From positions 5,332,001 to 5,396,000 of the forward strand of contig NZ_PHUJ01000003.1 in assembly GCF_002813375.1 (NCBI RefSeq): a DNA stretch of 64,000 nucleotides, in the 5' to 3' direction. The notes beneath the pieces are model-generated. The model did no database searches and was not told the DNA's origin. It was given only the letters and a program-made list of their open reading frames with translations. Positions within the stretch are counted from its first letter, which is position 1; each line of letters begins with the position of its first letter. Below, piece by piece: positions 1-8,600 of this stretch. Both the position numbers and the translations under genes were made by a program. Source of the stretch: Pseudonocardia alni (GTDB lineage: Bacteria; Actinomycetota; Actinomycetes; Mycobacteriales; Pseudonocardiaceae).

Positions 1-155
1 CCCACCACCCCGGTACGTCCGAGGTGCACCTGACCCTGGTCTACGGCACGAAGATGACGGCCCTGCGGCTGGACGACTCGCTCAAGGTCATGCACACCTC
101 GGCGCTGATGGGGGACCTGAAGGCCCTGCTCGGTCCCGGCTGCCTCGGCGGCTGA
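1..155 (+). CDS. C-terminal fragment of an unidentified protein (5' end outside the window)
   Basis: Codons starting at position 3 stay open to TGA at 153-155 and nearly every third position is G or C, as expected for a real gene here. The visible 50 residues contain a stretch reading LVYGTKMTALRL and end in GPGCLGG. I do not recognise the family and cannot assign a function. A strong hairpin terminator follows at 180-223, so this is the last gene of its transcript, converging on the PaaX-type gene. Confidence 0.6.
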   Translation, partial: HHPGTSEVHLTLVYGTKMTALRLDDSLKVMHTSALMGDLKALLGPGCLGG

Positions 156-179
156 CCGCCCACACCCCTCCCCGGGCGT

Positions 180-223
180 CCACACCCGTTGCCACGGGGG
201 TGGCCGCCGGGCAACGGGTGTGG
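180..223. terminator. Strong hairpin, probable bidirectional terminator
   Basis: A perfect 14-bp inverted repeat (180-193 with 210-223, arm CCACACCCGTTGCC) encloses a 16-nt loop. It lies between the stop of the leftmost gene and the stop of the convergent PaaX-type gene. No T-tract follows, as is usual in high-GC actinobacteria. Confidence 0.75.
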
Positions 224-300
224 GTGCGGCGCCGACCGGCCCGTGCCGCCGGCGCGCGACGGGTGGCCCGGGCGTGGCGTGGTGTCGCGGTGGGCAGGGC

Positions 301-1230
301 TCAGGCCCGGCGGGCCAGGTCGGCCCAGGCGGCGCGGGCGGGGGCGTCCCAGCGCTCGTGCAGCGTGGTGAACAGCTCCGCCGCGCGGGACCCGGCCCAC
401 TGCTCGGGCAGCAGCTCGGCGGGCAGCTCGGGGTCCAGGAACGGGAACCGTCGCCAGGCGTGGACCAGACGGACCTGGCGGGCGAGGACGTCGCCGCCGT
501 CGTCGGCGTCGGACGCGCCGGCCCCGCGATCGGAGGCGGCCGCGGCGGACGCGTCGCAGGCCGGGTCGAGGTGGGGGCCGAACTCGTCGAGGAACTCCGA
601 GTAGGCCCGTTCCACGACGTCGAGGTCCCAGGCCTGGGCCACGATGTCGTCGGCGCGGCCGATGCCGCCGTAGTGCCCGACGAAGGAGTACCCGGACCCG
701 GCGAGGTCGAGCTCGTCGAGCACCGCCGCGACCTGGGCCTCCTTGCCGGGGTCGGGGCTGACCCACACCCCGGGGGCGGGGGAGCCCAGCCCGGCCCAGG
801 CCAGCCGGGTGCGCAGCCGGTGGCGCAGGCGCCGGCGGGATTCCGGGACCGAGGCGAGCAGGACCAGCCAGCGGCCGTCCCAGCCGGTCGTCGGACGGCC
901 GAAGCCGTAGATGCGGGCGGCGCCGTCGGACAGCAGCTCCGACCCGGCGGGGGTGAGCGACCAGCGGACCCGGCGGCCGTCGCGGTCGGAGGTCAGCAGA
1001 CCCTCGCCCGCGGTGCGGGCCAGCGCCTGGCGGGCCGACTTGGCCTCCACCCCGAGCGCGCCGAGCACGTCGAGCAGGGCCCGGGTCCAGACCGGTTCCC
1101 CGGCCGGGAGGACGAACTCGCCCAGCACGGTGAGCAGCAACGATCGGGCGGAGGTCTGCCCGAGCTCGCGACGGCGCAGGGCCGACCCGTCGGGCCCCTC
1201 CGGCTCGTACACGGAGTCGGGCGTGGCCAT
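301..1230 (-). CDS. PaaX family transcriptional regulator
   Basis: About 309 residues. The N-terminal part has the PaaX-like winged-helix pattern (TSARSLLLTVLGEF, then SARQALARTAGEGLL as recognition region), followed by the central PaaX domain (GWDGRWLVLLASVPE, RHRLRTRLAWAGLG) and a C-terminal helical domain, the usual layout and length. PaaX was described as the repressor of phenylacetate catabolism, but the family is broader and no paa genes are here, so the target is unknown. It is divergent from bioA with only 41 bp between start codons; its TACGCT -10 element (1240-1245, minus strand) lies 9 nt before the ATG, so it could affect bioA. The ATG at 1230 was preferred to an upstream start that would run through the bioA promoter. 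Confidence 0.85.
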   Translation of the reverse strand: MATPDSVYEPEGPDGSALRRRELGQTSARSLLLTVLGEFVLPAGEPVWTRALLDVLGALGVEAKSARQALARTAGEGLLTSDRDGRRVRWSLTPAGSELLSDGAARIYGFGRPTTGWDGRWLVLLASVPESRRRLRHRLRTRLAWAGLGSPAPGVWVSPDPGKEAQVAAVLDELDLAGSGYSFVGHYGGIGRADDIVAQAWDLDVVERAYSEFLDEFGPHLDPACDASAAAASDRGAGASDADDGGDVLARQVRLVHAWRRFPFLDPELPAELLPEQWAGSRAAELFTTLHERWDAPARAAWADLARRA

Positions 1231-1239
1231 GGTCGGGCC

Positions 1240-1263
1240 AGCGTAGAGGGTCGGCACTAGCGT
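1240..1263. promoter_or_regulatory. Back-to-back -10 elements of the paaX-type gene and bioA
   Basis: TACGCT on the minus strand (1240-1245) sits 9 nt before the regulator ATG, and TAGCGT on the plus strand (1258-1263) sits 8 nt before the bioA GTG. There is no Shine-Dalgarno sequence on either side, so both transcripts are probably leaderless. The hexamers are 12 bp apart, so the two promoters must overlap and compete. Confidence 0.5.
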
Positions 1264-1271
1264 GGGCGTCC

Positions 1272-2609
1272 GTGACCACCGCAGGCCCCGGGCGTGTCCC
1301 GGACCCGACCCTCTCCGGATCCCCGCTCGACACGGGGGCACTGCTCGCCACCGACCGGGACCACGTCTGGCACCCCTACGCGCCGATGCCGGCGACCCGG
1401 GCGCCGATCGTCGTGGAGTCCGCGCAGGGGGTGCGGCTGAGGCTGCCCGACGGCCGTGAGCTCGTCGACGGGATGTCGTCGTGGTGGTCGGCCATCCACG
1501 GCTACCGCCACCCGCGGCTCGACGCGGCGGTGCGCGACCAGCTCGGCCGGATGAGCCACGTGATGTTCGGCGGCCTGACCCACGGCCCGGCCGTCGACCT
1601 GGCCCGGCTGCTCGTGGACGTCAGCCCGGAGGGGCTGGAGCACGTGTTCCTGGCCGACTCCGGTTCGGTGTCGGTCGAGGTCGCCATCAAGATGTGCCTG
1701 CAGTACTGGCGGTCCCGCGGCCGCCCCGGCAAGCACCGGCTGATGACGTGGCGGCGCGGCTACCACGGCGACACGTTCGGCGCGATGAGCGTCTGCGACC
1801 CCGACGGCGGCATGCACTCGCTCTGGTCCGACGTCCTCCCGCAGCAGGTGTTCGCCGACGCCCCGCCCGAGGACTTCACCCACGACTACGTCGCCCATCT
1901 CGCCGAGCTCGTCGAGACCCACGCCGACGAGCTGGCCGCGGTCGTCGTCGAGCCGGTGGTGCAGGGCGCCGGGGGGATGCGCTTCCACGACCCCCGCTAC
2001 CTGCACGTGCTGCGCGAGCTGTGCCATGCCCACGACGTGCTGCTCGTGTTCGACGAGATCGCGACCGGCTTCGGCCGCACCGGCGAGCTGTTCGCGGCCG
2101 ACCATGCCGCCGTGGCCCCGGACGTGATGTGCGTCGGCAAGGCGCTGACCGGCGGCTACCTGACGATGGCCGCGACCCTGTGCAGCACCCGGGTGGCCCG
2201 CGGCATCACCGACGGCGAGGCCGGTGTGCTCATGCACGGGCCGACGTTCATGGGCAACCCGCTCGCCGCCGCCGTCGCCCACGCCTCGGTGTCGCTGCTG
2301 CTCGAACGTGACTGGCGGCGCGAGGTGAAGGACGTCGCCGCCGGGCTGCGCGCCGGGCTGGCCCCCGCCCGGTCGCTGCCGGGCGTGCGGGAGGTCCGGA
2401 TCCTGGGCGCGATCGGTGTCGTCGAGATGGCCGAGGAGGTCGACGTCGCCGCCGCGACCGCCGCCGCGGTGCTCGCCGGGGTCTGGCTACGGCCCTTCCG
2501 CAACCTCGTCTACGCGATGCCGCCGTTCGTCAGCAGCCGCGACGACGTGGCGCTGATCGCCGCCGGGATGCGGGCCGCAGCCCTTGCCGGGCAGCGGGAC
2601 CAGCGCTGA
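1272..2609 (+). CDS. bioA: Adenosylmethionine-8-amino-7-oxononanoate aminotransferase (BioA)
   Basis: Class III PLP aminotransferase making 7,8-diaminononanoate from KAPA with SAM as amino donor, the third biotin-ring step. About 445 residues, normal length. Visible signatures are the substrate-site HPYAPM region near the N-terminus, DGMSSWWSAIHGY, the PLP-site FDEIATGFGRTG, and the Schiff-base lysine in GKALTGGY (about Lys290). The GTG start at 1272 follows a TAGCGT hexamer by 8 nt. Unlike mycobacteria, where bioA, bioF and bioD are adjacent, a transporter-carbonic anhydrase fusion and a thioredoxin separate it from bioF. Confidence 0.95.
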   Translation: MTTAGPGRVPDPTLSGSPLDTGALLATDRDHVWHPYAPMPATRAPIVVESAQGVRLRLPDGRELVDGMSSWWSAIHGYRHPRLDAAVRDQLGRMSHVMFGGLTHGPAVDLARLLVDVSPEGLEHVFLADSGSVSVEVAIKMCLQYWRSRGRPGKHRLMTWRRGYHGDTFGAMSVCDPDGGMHSLWSDVLPQQVFADAPPEDFTHDYVAHLAELVETHADELAAVVVEPVVQGAGGMRFHDPRYLHVLRELCHAHDVLLVFDEIATGFGRTGELFAADHAAVAPDVMCVGKALTGGYLTMAATLCSTRVARGITDGEAGVLMHGPTFMGNPLAAAVAHASVSLLLERDWRREVKDVAAGLRAGLAPARSLPGVREVRILGAIGVVEMAEEVDVAAATAAAVLAGVWLRPFRNLVYAMPPFVSSRDDVALIAAGMRAAALAGQRDQR

Positions 2610-2623
2610 GACCGTGATCCGGA

Positions 2624-2638
2624 CCACCGATCCGGTGG
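2624..2638. terminator. Short hairpin after bioA, weak terminator candidate
   Basis: Six-bp perfect arms (CCACCG at 2624-2629, CGGTGG at 2633-2638) with a 3-nt loop, 15 nt after the bioA stop. It is short and has no T-run, so only a candidate. Confidence 0.3.
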
Positions 2639-2714
2639 ACTTCGGTGTGTTCCACCTCACGTTACGCAGAGGTGAACGACGCTGACCGGGCGTTTCGTCG
2701 TGGACGTCCGAAAC

Positions 2715-2733
2715 GATGAGAAGCGCTCTCATC
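2715..2733. promoter_or_regulatory. Inverted repeat upstream of the SulP-carbonic anhydrase gene, possible operator
   Basis: GATGAGA (2715-2721), spacer AGCGC, TCTCATC (2727-2733): 7-bp perfect arms inside the 279-bp gap between bioA and the transporter gene. The GCGCTC core loosely resembles LacI-family operators of actinobacteria, but no such regulator is encoded nearby. Apart from this, the bioA-proximal hairpin and the Shine-Dalgarno of the next gene, I see nothing in the gap. Confidence 0.35.
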
Positions 2734-2888
2734 ATGATCCGTTTCCGTGGTCGGGGTGAAACGGTGTCGGCCGATCGCATTCGTCCGGTCGGCCGCACCC
2801 GCTCCGCCGGTCGCGCACCGCGCGACCCGCCTCAGTCGACCGCACCGTCGCGGTCCGGCGCCCCCCACGGACCGACACGGAGGATCCG

Positions 2889-5201
2889 GTGCCCACGCGC
2901 AGTCACTCCAGCACCACCAGCCCCACCAGTAACACCGAACACCGTGTGGAGGACCACGAGCACGCCCCGGCCGAGTCCGGCCGCGGTGAGCACTCGCCGC
3001 CGGGCGGCTCCTGGTTCGGCCGCACGTTCCCGCACGCCCGGGCGGATTTCTCCGCCTCGATCGTCGTGTTCCTCGTGGCGGTACCCCTCTCGCTGGGCAT
3101 CGCCGTCGCCTCCGGCGCCCCGATCCTGGCCGGCCTCATCGCCGCCGTCGTCGGTGCCGTCGTCGCCGGTCTGCTCGGCGGCTCCAGGCTCCAGGTCTCC
3201 GGTCCCGCCGCCGGTCTGACCGTCATCGTCGCCGAGCTGGTCAACACCTTCGGCTGGCAGGTCACCACGCTGATCACCGCGGGCGCCGGTGTCCTGCAGA
3301 TCGTCTTCGGGCTGACCCGGCTGTCCCGGTTCGCCCAGGCCATCCCGCCCGCCGTCGTGCACGGCATGCTCGCGGGCATCGGCGCCACCATCGCCCTCGG
3401 CCAGCTGAACGTCGTGTTCGGTGGTCAGGCGCAGACCGGCGGCGTCAACTCGATCGCCGCGCTGCCCGGCGCGATCGCGAACCTGTCCTGGCCCGCGCTG
3501 CTCCTCGGCGGCATCGTCATCGCGATCATGCTGACCTGGAACCGGCTGCCCGCGAAGCTGACCGTCGTCCCGGCCGCGCTCGTCGCGATCGTCACGGCCA
3601 CCGTCGTCTCCCTCGCCTTCGCCGACGTCGTCCGGGTGCAGCTGGGGGGCTCGCTCCTGGACGCGCTGTCGCTGCCAGCGCTGCCGGAGTCGAACTGGGG
3701 TGGCGTGCTGTTCGGCATGCTGACCATCGCGCTGATCGCGAGCGTCGAGTCGCTGCTGTCCGCCGTCGCGGTGGAGCGCATGAGGCCCGGGACCCGCACC
3801 GACACCGACCGCGAGCTGCTCGGCCAGGGTGCGGCCAACACCGTCTCCGGCATGATCGGCGGCCTGCCCATCACCGGCGTGATCGTCCGGTCCGCCGCGA
3901 ACGTCAAGGCCGGTGCCGAGACCCGCGCGTCGGCGGTGCTGCACGGCGTCTGGATCGCGTTGTTCGCGATCGTGCTGATCGGCGTCATCGAGCTCATCCC
4001 GATGGCCGCGCTGGCCGGTCTGCTGGTCATGATGGGTGTCGGGCTGGTCAAGCCGGCCGAGATCCGCACCGCGCGGCAGCACGGTGAGCTGGCCATCTAC
4101 GCCGCCACCCTGCTCGGCGTCGTGTTCCTGAACCTGCTCGAGGGCGTCGTCCTCGGGCTCGTCCTGGCCGGGCTGATGCTGCTCTGGCGCGCCGTCCGGT
4201 CCCGCCCGCACCTGGAGCAGGCCGACGACGGCAGCTGCGAGCTCGTCGTCGAGGGCTCGCTGAGCTTCCTGGCCGTGCCGCGGCTGTCCCGCGAGCTGAA
4301 CTCCGTCCCGCGCGGCTGCGACGTCACCGTCCGGCTGGTCACCGACTACCTCGACCACGCCGCCTACGACCACCTGCTCGCCTGGAAGGCCCGCCACGAA
4401 GGCACCGGCGCCACCGTGACCGTGATCGAGCCCGAGCAGGCCCGCCGCGCCACCGCGCCCGGCGCCGGCTTCCTGACCTGGGGCGAGTGGCAGGGCAGGG
4501 AGACCGAGGGGCGCGCGTCGGGGACGCTGATGGCGGGCGTCGCCGCGTACCACGACAACACCTCCGAGGCGATCCTCCCGACCATGACCGGGCTCGCCGA
4601 CGGGCAGTCCCCGTCCGCGATGATGATCACCTGCGCCGACTCCCGGGTGCTGCCGCACGTCATCACCCACAGCGGTCCGGGCGACGTGTTCACCGTGCAG
4701 AACGTCGGCAACCTCGTCGTCGGGCCCGGTACCGCGGCCGCCGTCGAGTTCGCCACCGGCACCCTCGACGTCCCGATCGTCGCCGTCTGCGGCCACTCCG
4801 GCTGCGGCGCGATGCAGGGGCTGCTCGCCGGCGGCGCGAACGGGGACTCCGCGCTCGGCCAGTGGCTGCGCGAGGCGCGGCCGGTGCTGCGTGCCTACGA
4901 GAACGGTCACCCGGTCGCCGTCGCCGCCGCGCGGGACGGTTTCGGCGAGGCCGACCAGCTGGCGATGGTGAACGTCACGATGCAGCTGGAGATGCTGCGG
5001 GCGCAGGACTCCGGCGCCGAGGTGCTGGGCCTGTTCTACGACATCCGCAGCGCCCGTGTGCTCGTCCTCGACGAGGACGCGGGCCGGTTCGTCGAGCCCC
5101 GCGCCGACCTCGGCGCCGGGGGCTCGGACCTCGACCGGATCGCCGCCGGACACGGGCACGGGGTCACCGCCGCCGCGGCCCGCCGGCTGCTGAAGGTCTG
5201 A
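2889..5201 (+). CDS. SulP-type anion transporter fused to a beta-carbonic anhydrase
   Basis: A 770-residue fusion. Residues about 1-45 are hydrophilic; about 50-430 form the SulP membrane domain (many hydrophobic segments, family patterns VSGPAAGLTV and GGLPITGVIVRS); about 445-540 resemble a divergent STAS region; about 550-740 are a beta-class carbonic anhydrase with the zinc signature intact: Cys582-x-Asp584-x-Arg586 and His636-x2-Cys639. Carbonic anhydrase interconverts CO2 and bicarbonate, so the fusion probably couples bicarbonate or related anion transport to hydration at the cytoplasmic face; the transported ion is inferred. SulP-CA fusions are a known architecture. The GTG start is supported by GGAGGA at 2879-2884. 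Placement inside the biotin cluster is suggestive because biotin carboxylases consume bicarbonate. Confidence 0.9.
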   Translation: MPTRSHSSTTSPTSNTEHRVEDHEHAPAESGRGEHSPPGGSWFGRTFPHARADFSASIVVFLVAVPLSLGIAVASGAPILAGLIAAVVGAVVAGLLGGSRLQVSGPAAGLTVIVAELVNTFGWQVTTLITAGAGVLQIVFGLTRLSRFAQAIPPAVVHGMLAGIGATIALGQLNVVFGGQAQTGGVNSIAALPGAIANLSWPALLLGGIVIAIMLTWNRLPAKLTVVPAALVAIVTATVVSLAFADVVRVQLGGSLLDALSLPALPESNWGGVLFGMLTIALIASVESLLSAVAVERMRPGTRTDTDRELLGQGAANTVSGMIGGLPITGVIVRSAANVKAGAETRASAVLHGVWIALFAIVLIGVIELIPMAALAGLLVMMGVGLVKPAEIRTARQHGELAIYAATLLGVVFLNLLEGVVLGLVLAGLMLLWRAVRSRPHLEQADDGSCELVVEGSLSFLAVPRLSRELNSVPRGCDVTVRLVTDYLDHAAYDHLLAWKARHEGTGATVTVIEPEQARRATAPGAGFLTWGEWQGRETEGRASGTLMAGVAAYHDNTSEAILPTMTGLADGQSPSAMMITCADSRVLPHVITHSGPGDVFTVQNVGNLVVGPGTAAAVEFATGTLDVPIVAVCGHSGCGAMQGLLAGGANGDSALGQWLREARPVLRAYENGHPVAVAAARDGFGEADQLAMVNVTMQLEMLRAQDSGAEVLGLFYDIRSARVLVLDEDAGRFVEPRADLGAGGSDLDRIAAGHGHGVTAAAARRLLKV

Positions 5202-5248
5202 GCCCGCATCCGGGAACAATCCGCACCCACGACGTCGTTGGGGACCGT

Positions 5249-5638
5249 ATGGCCACCGTGGAACTGACCACCGACAACTTCGACGACGTCGTGGGCGCGC
5301 CCGGGACGACCGTGCTCATCGACTTCTGGGCGTCCTGGTGCGGGCCGTGCACCCAGTTCGCCCCCGTCTACGACGCCGCCTCCGAGAAGCACCAGGACGT
5401 GACCTTCGGCAAGGTCGACACCGAGGCCCAGCAGGCGCTGGCCGGCGCGTTCGGGATCTCCTCGATCCCGACCGTGATGGCCGTCCGCGACGGCGTGGTG
5501 CTCTACTCCGAGCCGGGCGCGCTGCCCGCCGAGGCCCTCGAGGACCTGATCGGCCAGGTGAAGGCGGTCGACATGGACGAGGTCCGTGCCGCCGTCGCCG
5601 AGCAGGAGAAGCAGCAGGGCGAGGCGCCGCAGGCCTGA
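5249..5638 (+). CDS. Thioredoxin
   Basis: A 129-residue thioredoxin-fold protein with the classical active site WCGPC preceded by LIDFWAS, and the cis-proline in SSIPTVM. It extends about 20 residues past a minimal thioredoxin in a charged, Gln/Glu-rich tail. It would act as a cytoplasmic disulfide reductase. It lies 47 bp after the SulP-CA gene, same strand, and ahead of a strong terminator. A candidate -10 (AACAAT near 5215) lies upstream, so it may have its own promoter. It is likely a secondary thioredoxin, since no thioredoxin reductase gene is next to it. Confidence 0.9.
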   Translation: MATVELTTDNFDDVVGAPGTTVLIDFWASWCGPCTQFAPVYDAASEKHQDVTFGKVDTEAQQALAGAFGISSIPTVMAVRDGVVLYSEPGALPAEALEDLIGQVKAVDMDEVRAAVAEQEKQQGEAPQA

Positions 5639-5657
5639 CCCGGCGTCCGCACGACCC

Positions 5658-5695
5658 ACGGAGCCCCGCACACCCCAGGGTGGGCGGGGCTCCGT
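5658..5695. terminator. Strong hairpin terminator after thioredoxin
   Basis: A perfect 12-bp inverted repeat (5658-5669 with 5684-5695, arm ACGGAGCCCCGC) starts 19 nt after the thioredoxin stop. The bioF -10 hexamer begins 6 nt beyond it, so it separates two transcription units. Confidence 0.8.
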
Positions 5696-5713
5696 CGTGC
5701 CTAGGGTGTGGGC

Positions 5714-6895
5714 GTGACCGGCCCCGACCCGACGCCGCCCGGACCCCGCCCGCTGGCCTGGCTCGACACCCACGCCCGCGCCCGAACCGAGGCCGGTCTG
5801 CGCCGCAGGCTGTCCCCGCGTCCGGCCGGTCCCGCGGGCGGGCCCGCGCTCGACCTCGCCGGCAACGACTACCTCGGGCTCTCGACCGACCCGCGGGTCG
5901 TCGCCGGGGCGACCGAGGCGCTGCGCACCTGGGGTGCGGGCGCCACCGGGTCACGGCTGGTCACCGGCTCGACCGCGCTGCACGCCGAGCTGGAGGCCGA
6001 GCTCGCCGCGTTCTGCGGACACGACGACGCCCTGGTCTTCTCCTCCGGCTACACCGCCAACCTCGGGGTGGTCACCGCGCTGACCGGCCCCGGCGCGCTG
6101 ATCGTGTCCGACGGCGCCGCGCACGCCTCCCTGGTCGACGCCTGCCGGCTCTCCCGGGCCCGGGTGGTCGTCGTGCCGCACGCCGACGTCGACGCCGTCG
6201 ACGCCGCGCTGGCCGCCCGCACCGAGACCCGCGCGCTCGTCGTCACCGACTCGGTCGGGTCCGCCGACGGCGACCTCGCCCCGCTCGCCGCGCTGCACCG
6301 GGTCTGCCGGGCCCGCGGCGCGGTGCTGCTCGCCGACGAGGCCCACGGTCTCGGGGTACGCGGTCCGGGCGGGCGCGGCCTGCTCGCCGAGACCGGGCTG
6401 GCCGGGGCGGACGACGTCGTCGCCACCGTGACCCTGTCCAAGGCGCTCGGCAGCCAGGGCGGTGCGGTACTCGGCCCGGCCGCGGTCACCGCGCACCTGG
6501 TCGACTCCGCGCGCTCGTTCATCTTCGACACCGGCCTCGCCCCCGCCGCGACGGGCGCGGCGCTGGCCGCGCTGCGGGTGCTCGCCTCCGAGCCCGAGCG
6601 GGCCGCGGACGTGCTGCGGGTCGCCGGTGCGCTCGCCGCCGCCTGCGACGCGGCGGTGCCGGTGTCCGCGGTCGTCCCGGTGGTGCTGGGCGAGCCCGGC
6701 CCCGCGGTCGCCGCGGCCGCCGCCTGCCTGCGACGCGGTCTGCGGGTGGGCTGCTTCCGGCCGCCGTCGGTCCCGCCGGGCACGTCCCGGCTGCGGCTCA
6801 CCGCCCGCGCCGGGCTGACCGGGGCGCAGCTGTCGTTCGCGACCGGCGTGCTCGCCGAGGTACTCGCCGACGCCCGGACGGGGGCCCCGGCGTGA
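5714..6895 (+). CDS. bioF: 8-amino-7-oxononanoate synthase (BioF)
   Basis: PLP-dependent alpha-oxoamine synthase condensing pimeloyl thioester with alanine to KAPA. About 393 residues with family signatures: LDLAGNDYLGL, GAGATGSRLVTG, the cofactor-site DEAHGLGV, and the Schiff-base lysine in TLSKALGSQGG (about Lys243). I chose GTG 5714 because TAGGGT (5702-5707) ends 6 nt before it, giving a leaderless start; GTG 5708 in frame is the alternative. The stop overlaps the bioD start (GTGA), so bioF-bioD-bioB-bsaP is one translationally coupled operon. Confidence 0.95.
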   Translation: MTGPDPTPPGPRPLAWLDTHARARTEAGLRRRLSPRPAGPAGGPALDLAGNDYLGLSTDPRVVAGATEALRTWGAGATGSRLVTGSTALHAELEAELAAFCGHDDALVFSSGYTANLGVVTALTGPGALIVSDGAAHASLVDACRLSRARVVVVPHADVDAVDAALAARTETRALVVTDSVGSADGDLAPLAALHRVCRARGAVLLADEAHGLGVRGPGGRGLLAETGLAGADDVVATVTLSKALGSQGGAVLGPAAVTAHLVDSARSFIFDTGLAPAATGAALAALRVLASEPERAADVLRVAGALAAACDAAVPVSAVVPVVLGEPGPAVAAAAACLRRGLRVGCFRPPSVPPGTSRLRLTARAGLTGAQLSFATGVLAEVLADARTGAPA

Positions 6896-7596
6896 CCGGG
6901 CGGTTCGTGGTCGTCACCGGTACCGGCACCGGGGTCGGCAAGACCGTCGCCACCGCCGCGCTGGCCGCCGTCGCGGTCGCGGCGGGGGAGCGGGTGGCGG
7001 TGCTCAAGCCCGCCCAGACCGGGGTCGGCCGGGACGACCCCGGCGACGTCGACGAGGTCGCCCGCCTCGTCCCCGAGGTCACCACCCGGGAGCTGGCCCG
7101 CTACCCCGACCCGCTGGCCCCGGCGACCGCGGCCCGGCGCTGCGGGGCGCGCCCGGTGACCCCGGAGCAGGCCGCGGTGACCGCGCGGACGCTGGCCGAC
7201 CACCACGACCTCGTCCTCGTCGAGGGTGCGGGTGGGCTGCTCGTCCGCTTCACCGACGAGGGCGGCACCCTCGCCGACGTCGCCCGGCTGCTCGACGCCC
7301 CGGTCGTGGTGGTCGCGGCGGCCGGGCTCGGCACGCTCAACCACACCGCGCTCACCGTCGAGGCACTCCGGGTGCGCGGCCTGACCTGCGCGGGGATCGT
7401 GATCGGGTCCTGGCCGGCGGAGCCGGACCTGGCCGAGCGCTGCAACCTCCAGGACCTGCCGATGATCACCCGGGTGCTGGTCCGGGGCCTGCTGCCCGAG
7501 GGCCTCGGACGGGTGACACCGGACCGTTTCGCCGCGGTGGCCCGGGACACACTGGGTCCGATCCAGCCGGGTGACTGGCAGGATCCACGGGCATGA
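6892..7596 (+). CDS. bioD: Dethiobiotin synthetase (BioD)
   Basis: ATP-dependent carboxylation of diaminononanoate to dethiobiotin using CO2. About 234 residues, usual length. The P-loop GTGTGVGKT spans residues 10-18, VLKPAQTG carries the conserved substrate-site lysine, and VEGAGGLLV is the metal/phosphate loop. The GTG start overlaps the bioF stop and the TGA stop overlaps the bioB ATG. Its use of CO2 fits with the carbonic anhydrase fusion gene just upstream of the operon. Confidence 0.95.
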   Translation: MTGRFVVVTGTGTGVGKTVATAALAAVAVAAGERVAVLKPAQTGVGRDDPGDVDEVARLVPEVTTRELARYPDPLAPATAARRCGARPVTPEQAAVTARTLADHHDLVLVEGAGGLLVRFTDEGGTLADVARLLDAPVVVVAAAGLGTLNHTALTVEALRVRGLTCAGIVIGSWPAEPDLAERCNLQDLPMITRVLVRGLLPEGLGRVTPDRFAAVARDTLGPIQPGDWQDPRA

Positions 7597-8600
7597 CGAC
7601 CGCCCGGACCGACGTCCTCACCGTCGCGCGCGACCAGGTCCTCGACCAGGGTCGCGGCCTCACCGTCACCCAGGTGCGCGAGGTGCTCGACCTGCCCGAC
7701 GACCGTCTCGACGACCTCCTCGAGCTGGCCCACCAGGTGCGGATGCGCTGGTGCGGGCCGGACGTCGAGGTCGAGGGGATCATCTCGCTCAAGACCGGCG
7801 GATGCCCGGAGGACTGTCACTTCTGCTCCCAGTCGGGCCTGTTCGCGTCGCCGGTGCGCTCGGCCTGGCTGGACATCCCGATGCTCGTCGAGGCCGCCAA
7901 GCAGACCGCGAAGACCGGTGCCACCGAGTTCTGCATCGTCGCCGCCGTCCGCGGGCCCGACGAGCGGCTCATGTCCCAGGTCGCCGCCGGCATCGCGGCG
8001 ATCCGGGACGAGGTCGACATCAACATCGCCTGCTCGCTGGGGATGCTCACGGCCGAGCAGGTCGGCGAGCTCGCCGCGATGGGCGTGCACCGCTACAACC
8101 ACAACCTCGAGACCGCCCGCAGCCACTTCCCGAACGTGGTCACCACCCACACCTGGGAGGAGCGCTGGGACACCCTGCGCATGGTCCGTGAGGCCGGCAT
8201 GGAGGTGTGCTGCGGCGGCATCGTCGGGATGGGGGAGACCCTGGACCAGCGCGCCGAGTTCGCCGGGCAGCTCGCCGAGCTGGAGCCCGACGAGGTGCCG
8301 CTGAACTTCCTCAACCCGCGCCCGGGCACCCCGTTCGGGGACCTGGAGCCGATGTCCGGGCCGGACGCGCTGCGCACCGTCGCCGCGTTCCGCCTGGCGC
8401 TGCCGCGCACGATCCTGCGCTTCGCCGGTGGCCGCGAGATCACTCTCGGCGACCTGGGGGCCCGCAAGGGCCTGCTCGGCGGGATCAACGCGGTGATCGT
8501 CGGGAACTACCTGACGACGCTGGGGCGTCCGGCCGAGTCCGACATCGACCTGCTCGGCGAGCTGGAGATGCCGATCAAGGCCCTCAACGAGACGCTGTGA
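7593..8600 (+). CDS. bioB: Biotin synthase (BioB)
   Basis: Radical-SAM enzyme inserting sulfur into dethiobiotin. 335 residues. The [4Fe-4S]-SAM motif is Cys71-PED-Cys75-HF-Cys78, preceded by the canonical ISLKTGGC. Further conserved stretches are YNHNLET and PLNFLNPRPGTP, plus the C-terminal RFAGGRE region whose arginine binds the auxiliary [2Fe-2S] cluster in known enzymes. ATGA overlap with bioD, GTGA overlap with bsaP. Confidence 0.97.
   Translation: MTTARTDVLTVARDQVLDQGRGLTVTQVREVLDLPDDRLDDLLELAHQVRMRWCGPDVEVEGIISLKTGGCPEDCHFCSQSGLFASPVRSAWLDIPMLVEAAKQTAKTGATEFCIVAAVRGPDERLMSQVAAGIAAIRDEVDINIACSLGMLTAEQVGELAAMGVHRYNHNLETARSHFPNVVTTHTWEERWDTLRMVREAGMEVCCGGIVGMGETLDQRAEFAGQLAELEPDEVPLNFLNPRPGTPFGDLEPMSGPDALRTVAAFRLALPRTILRFAGGREITLGDLGARKGLLGGINAVIVGNYLTTLGRPAESDIDLLGELEMPIKALNETL

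Noticed and set aside
2832..5219. A 795-codon minus-strand frame opposite the SulP-carbonic anhydrase gene
   Set aside because: The plus-strand protein has full family motifs; the antisense product is repetitive Gln/Asp/Gly-rich with no recognisable domain.
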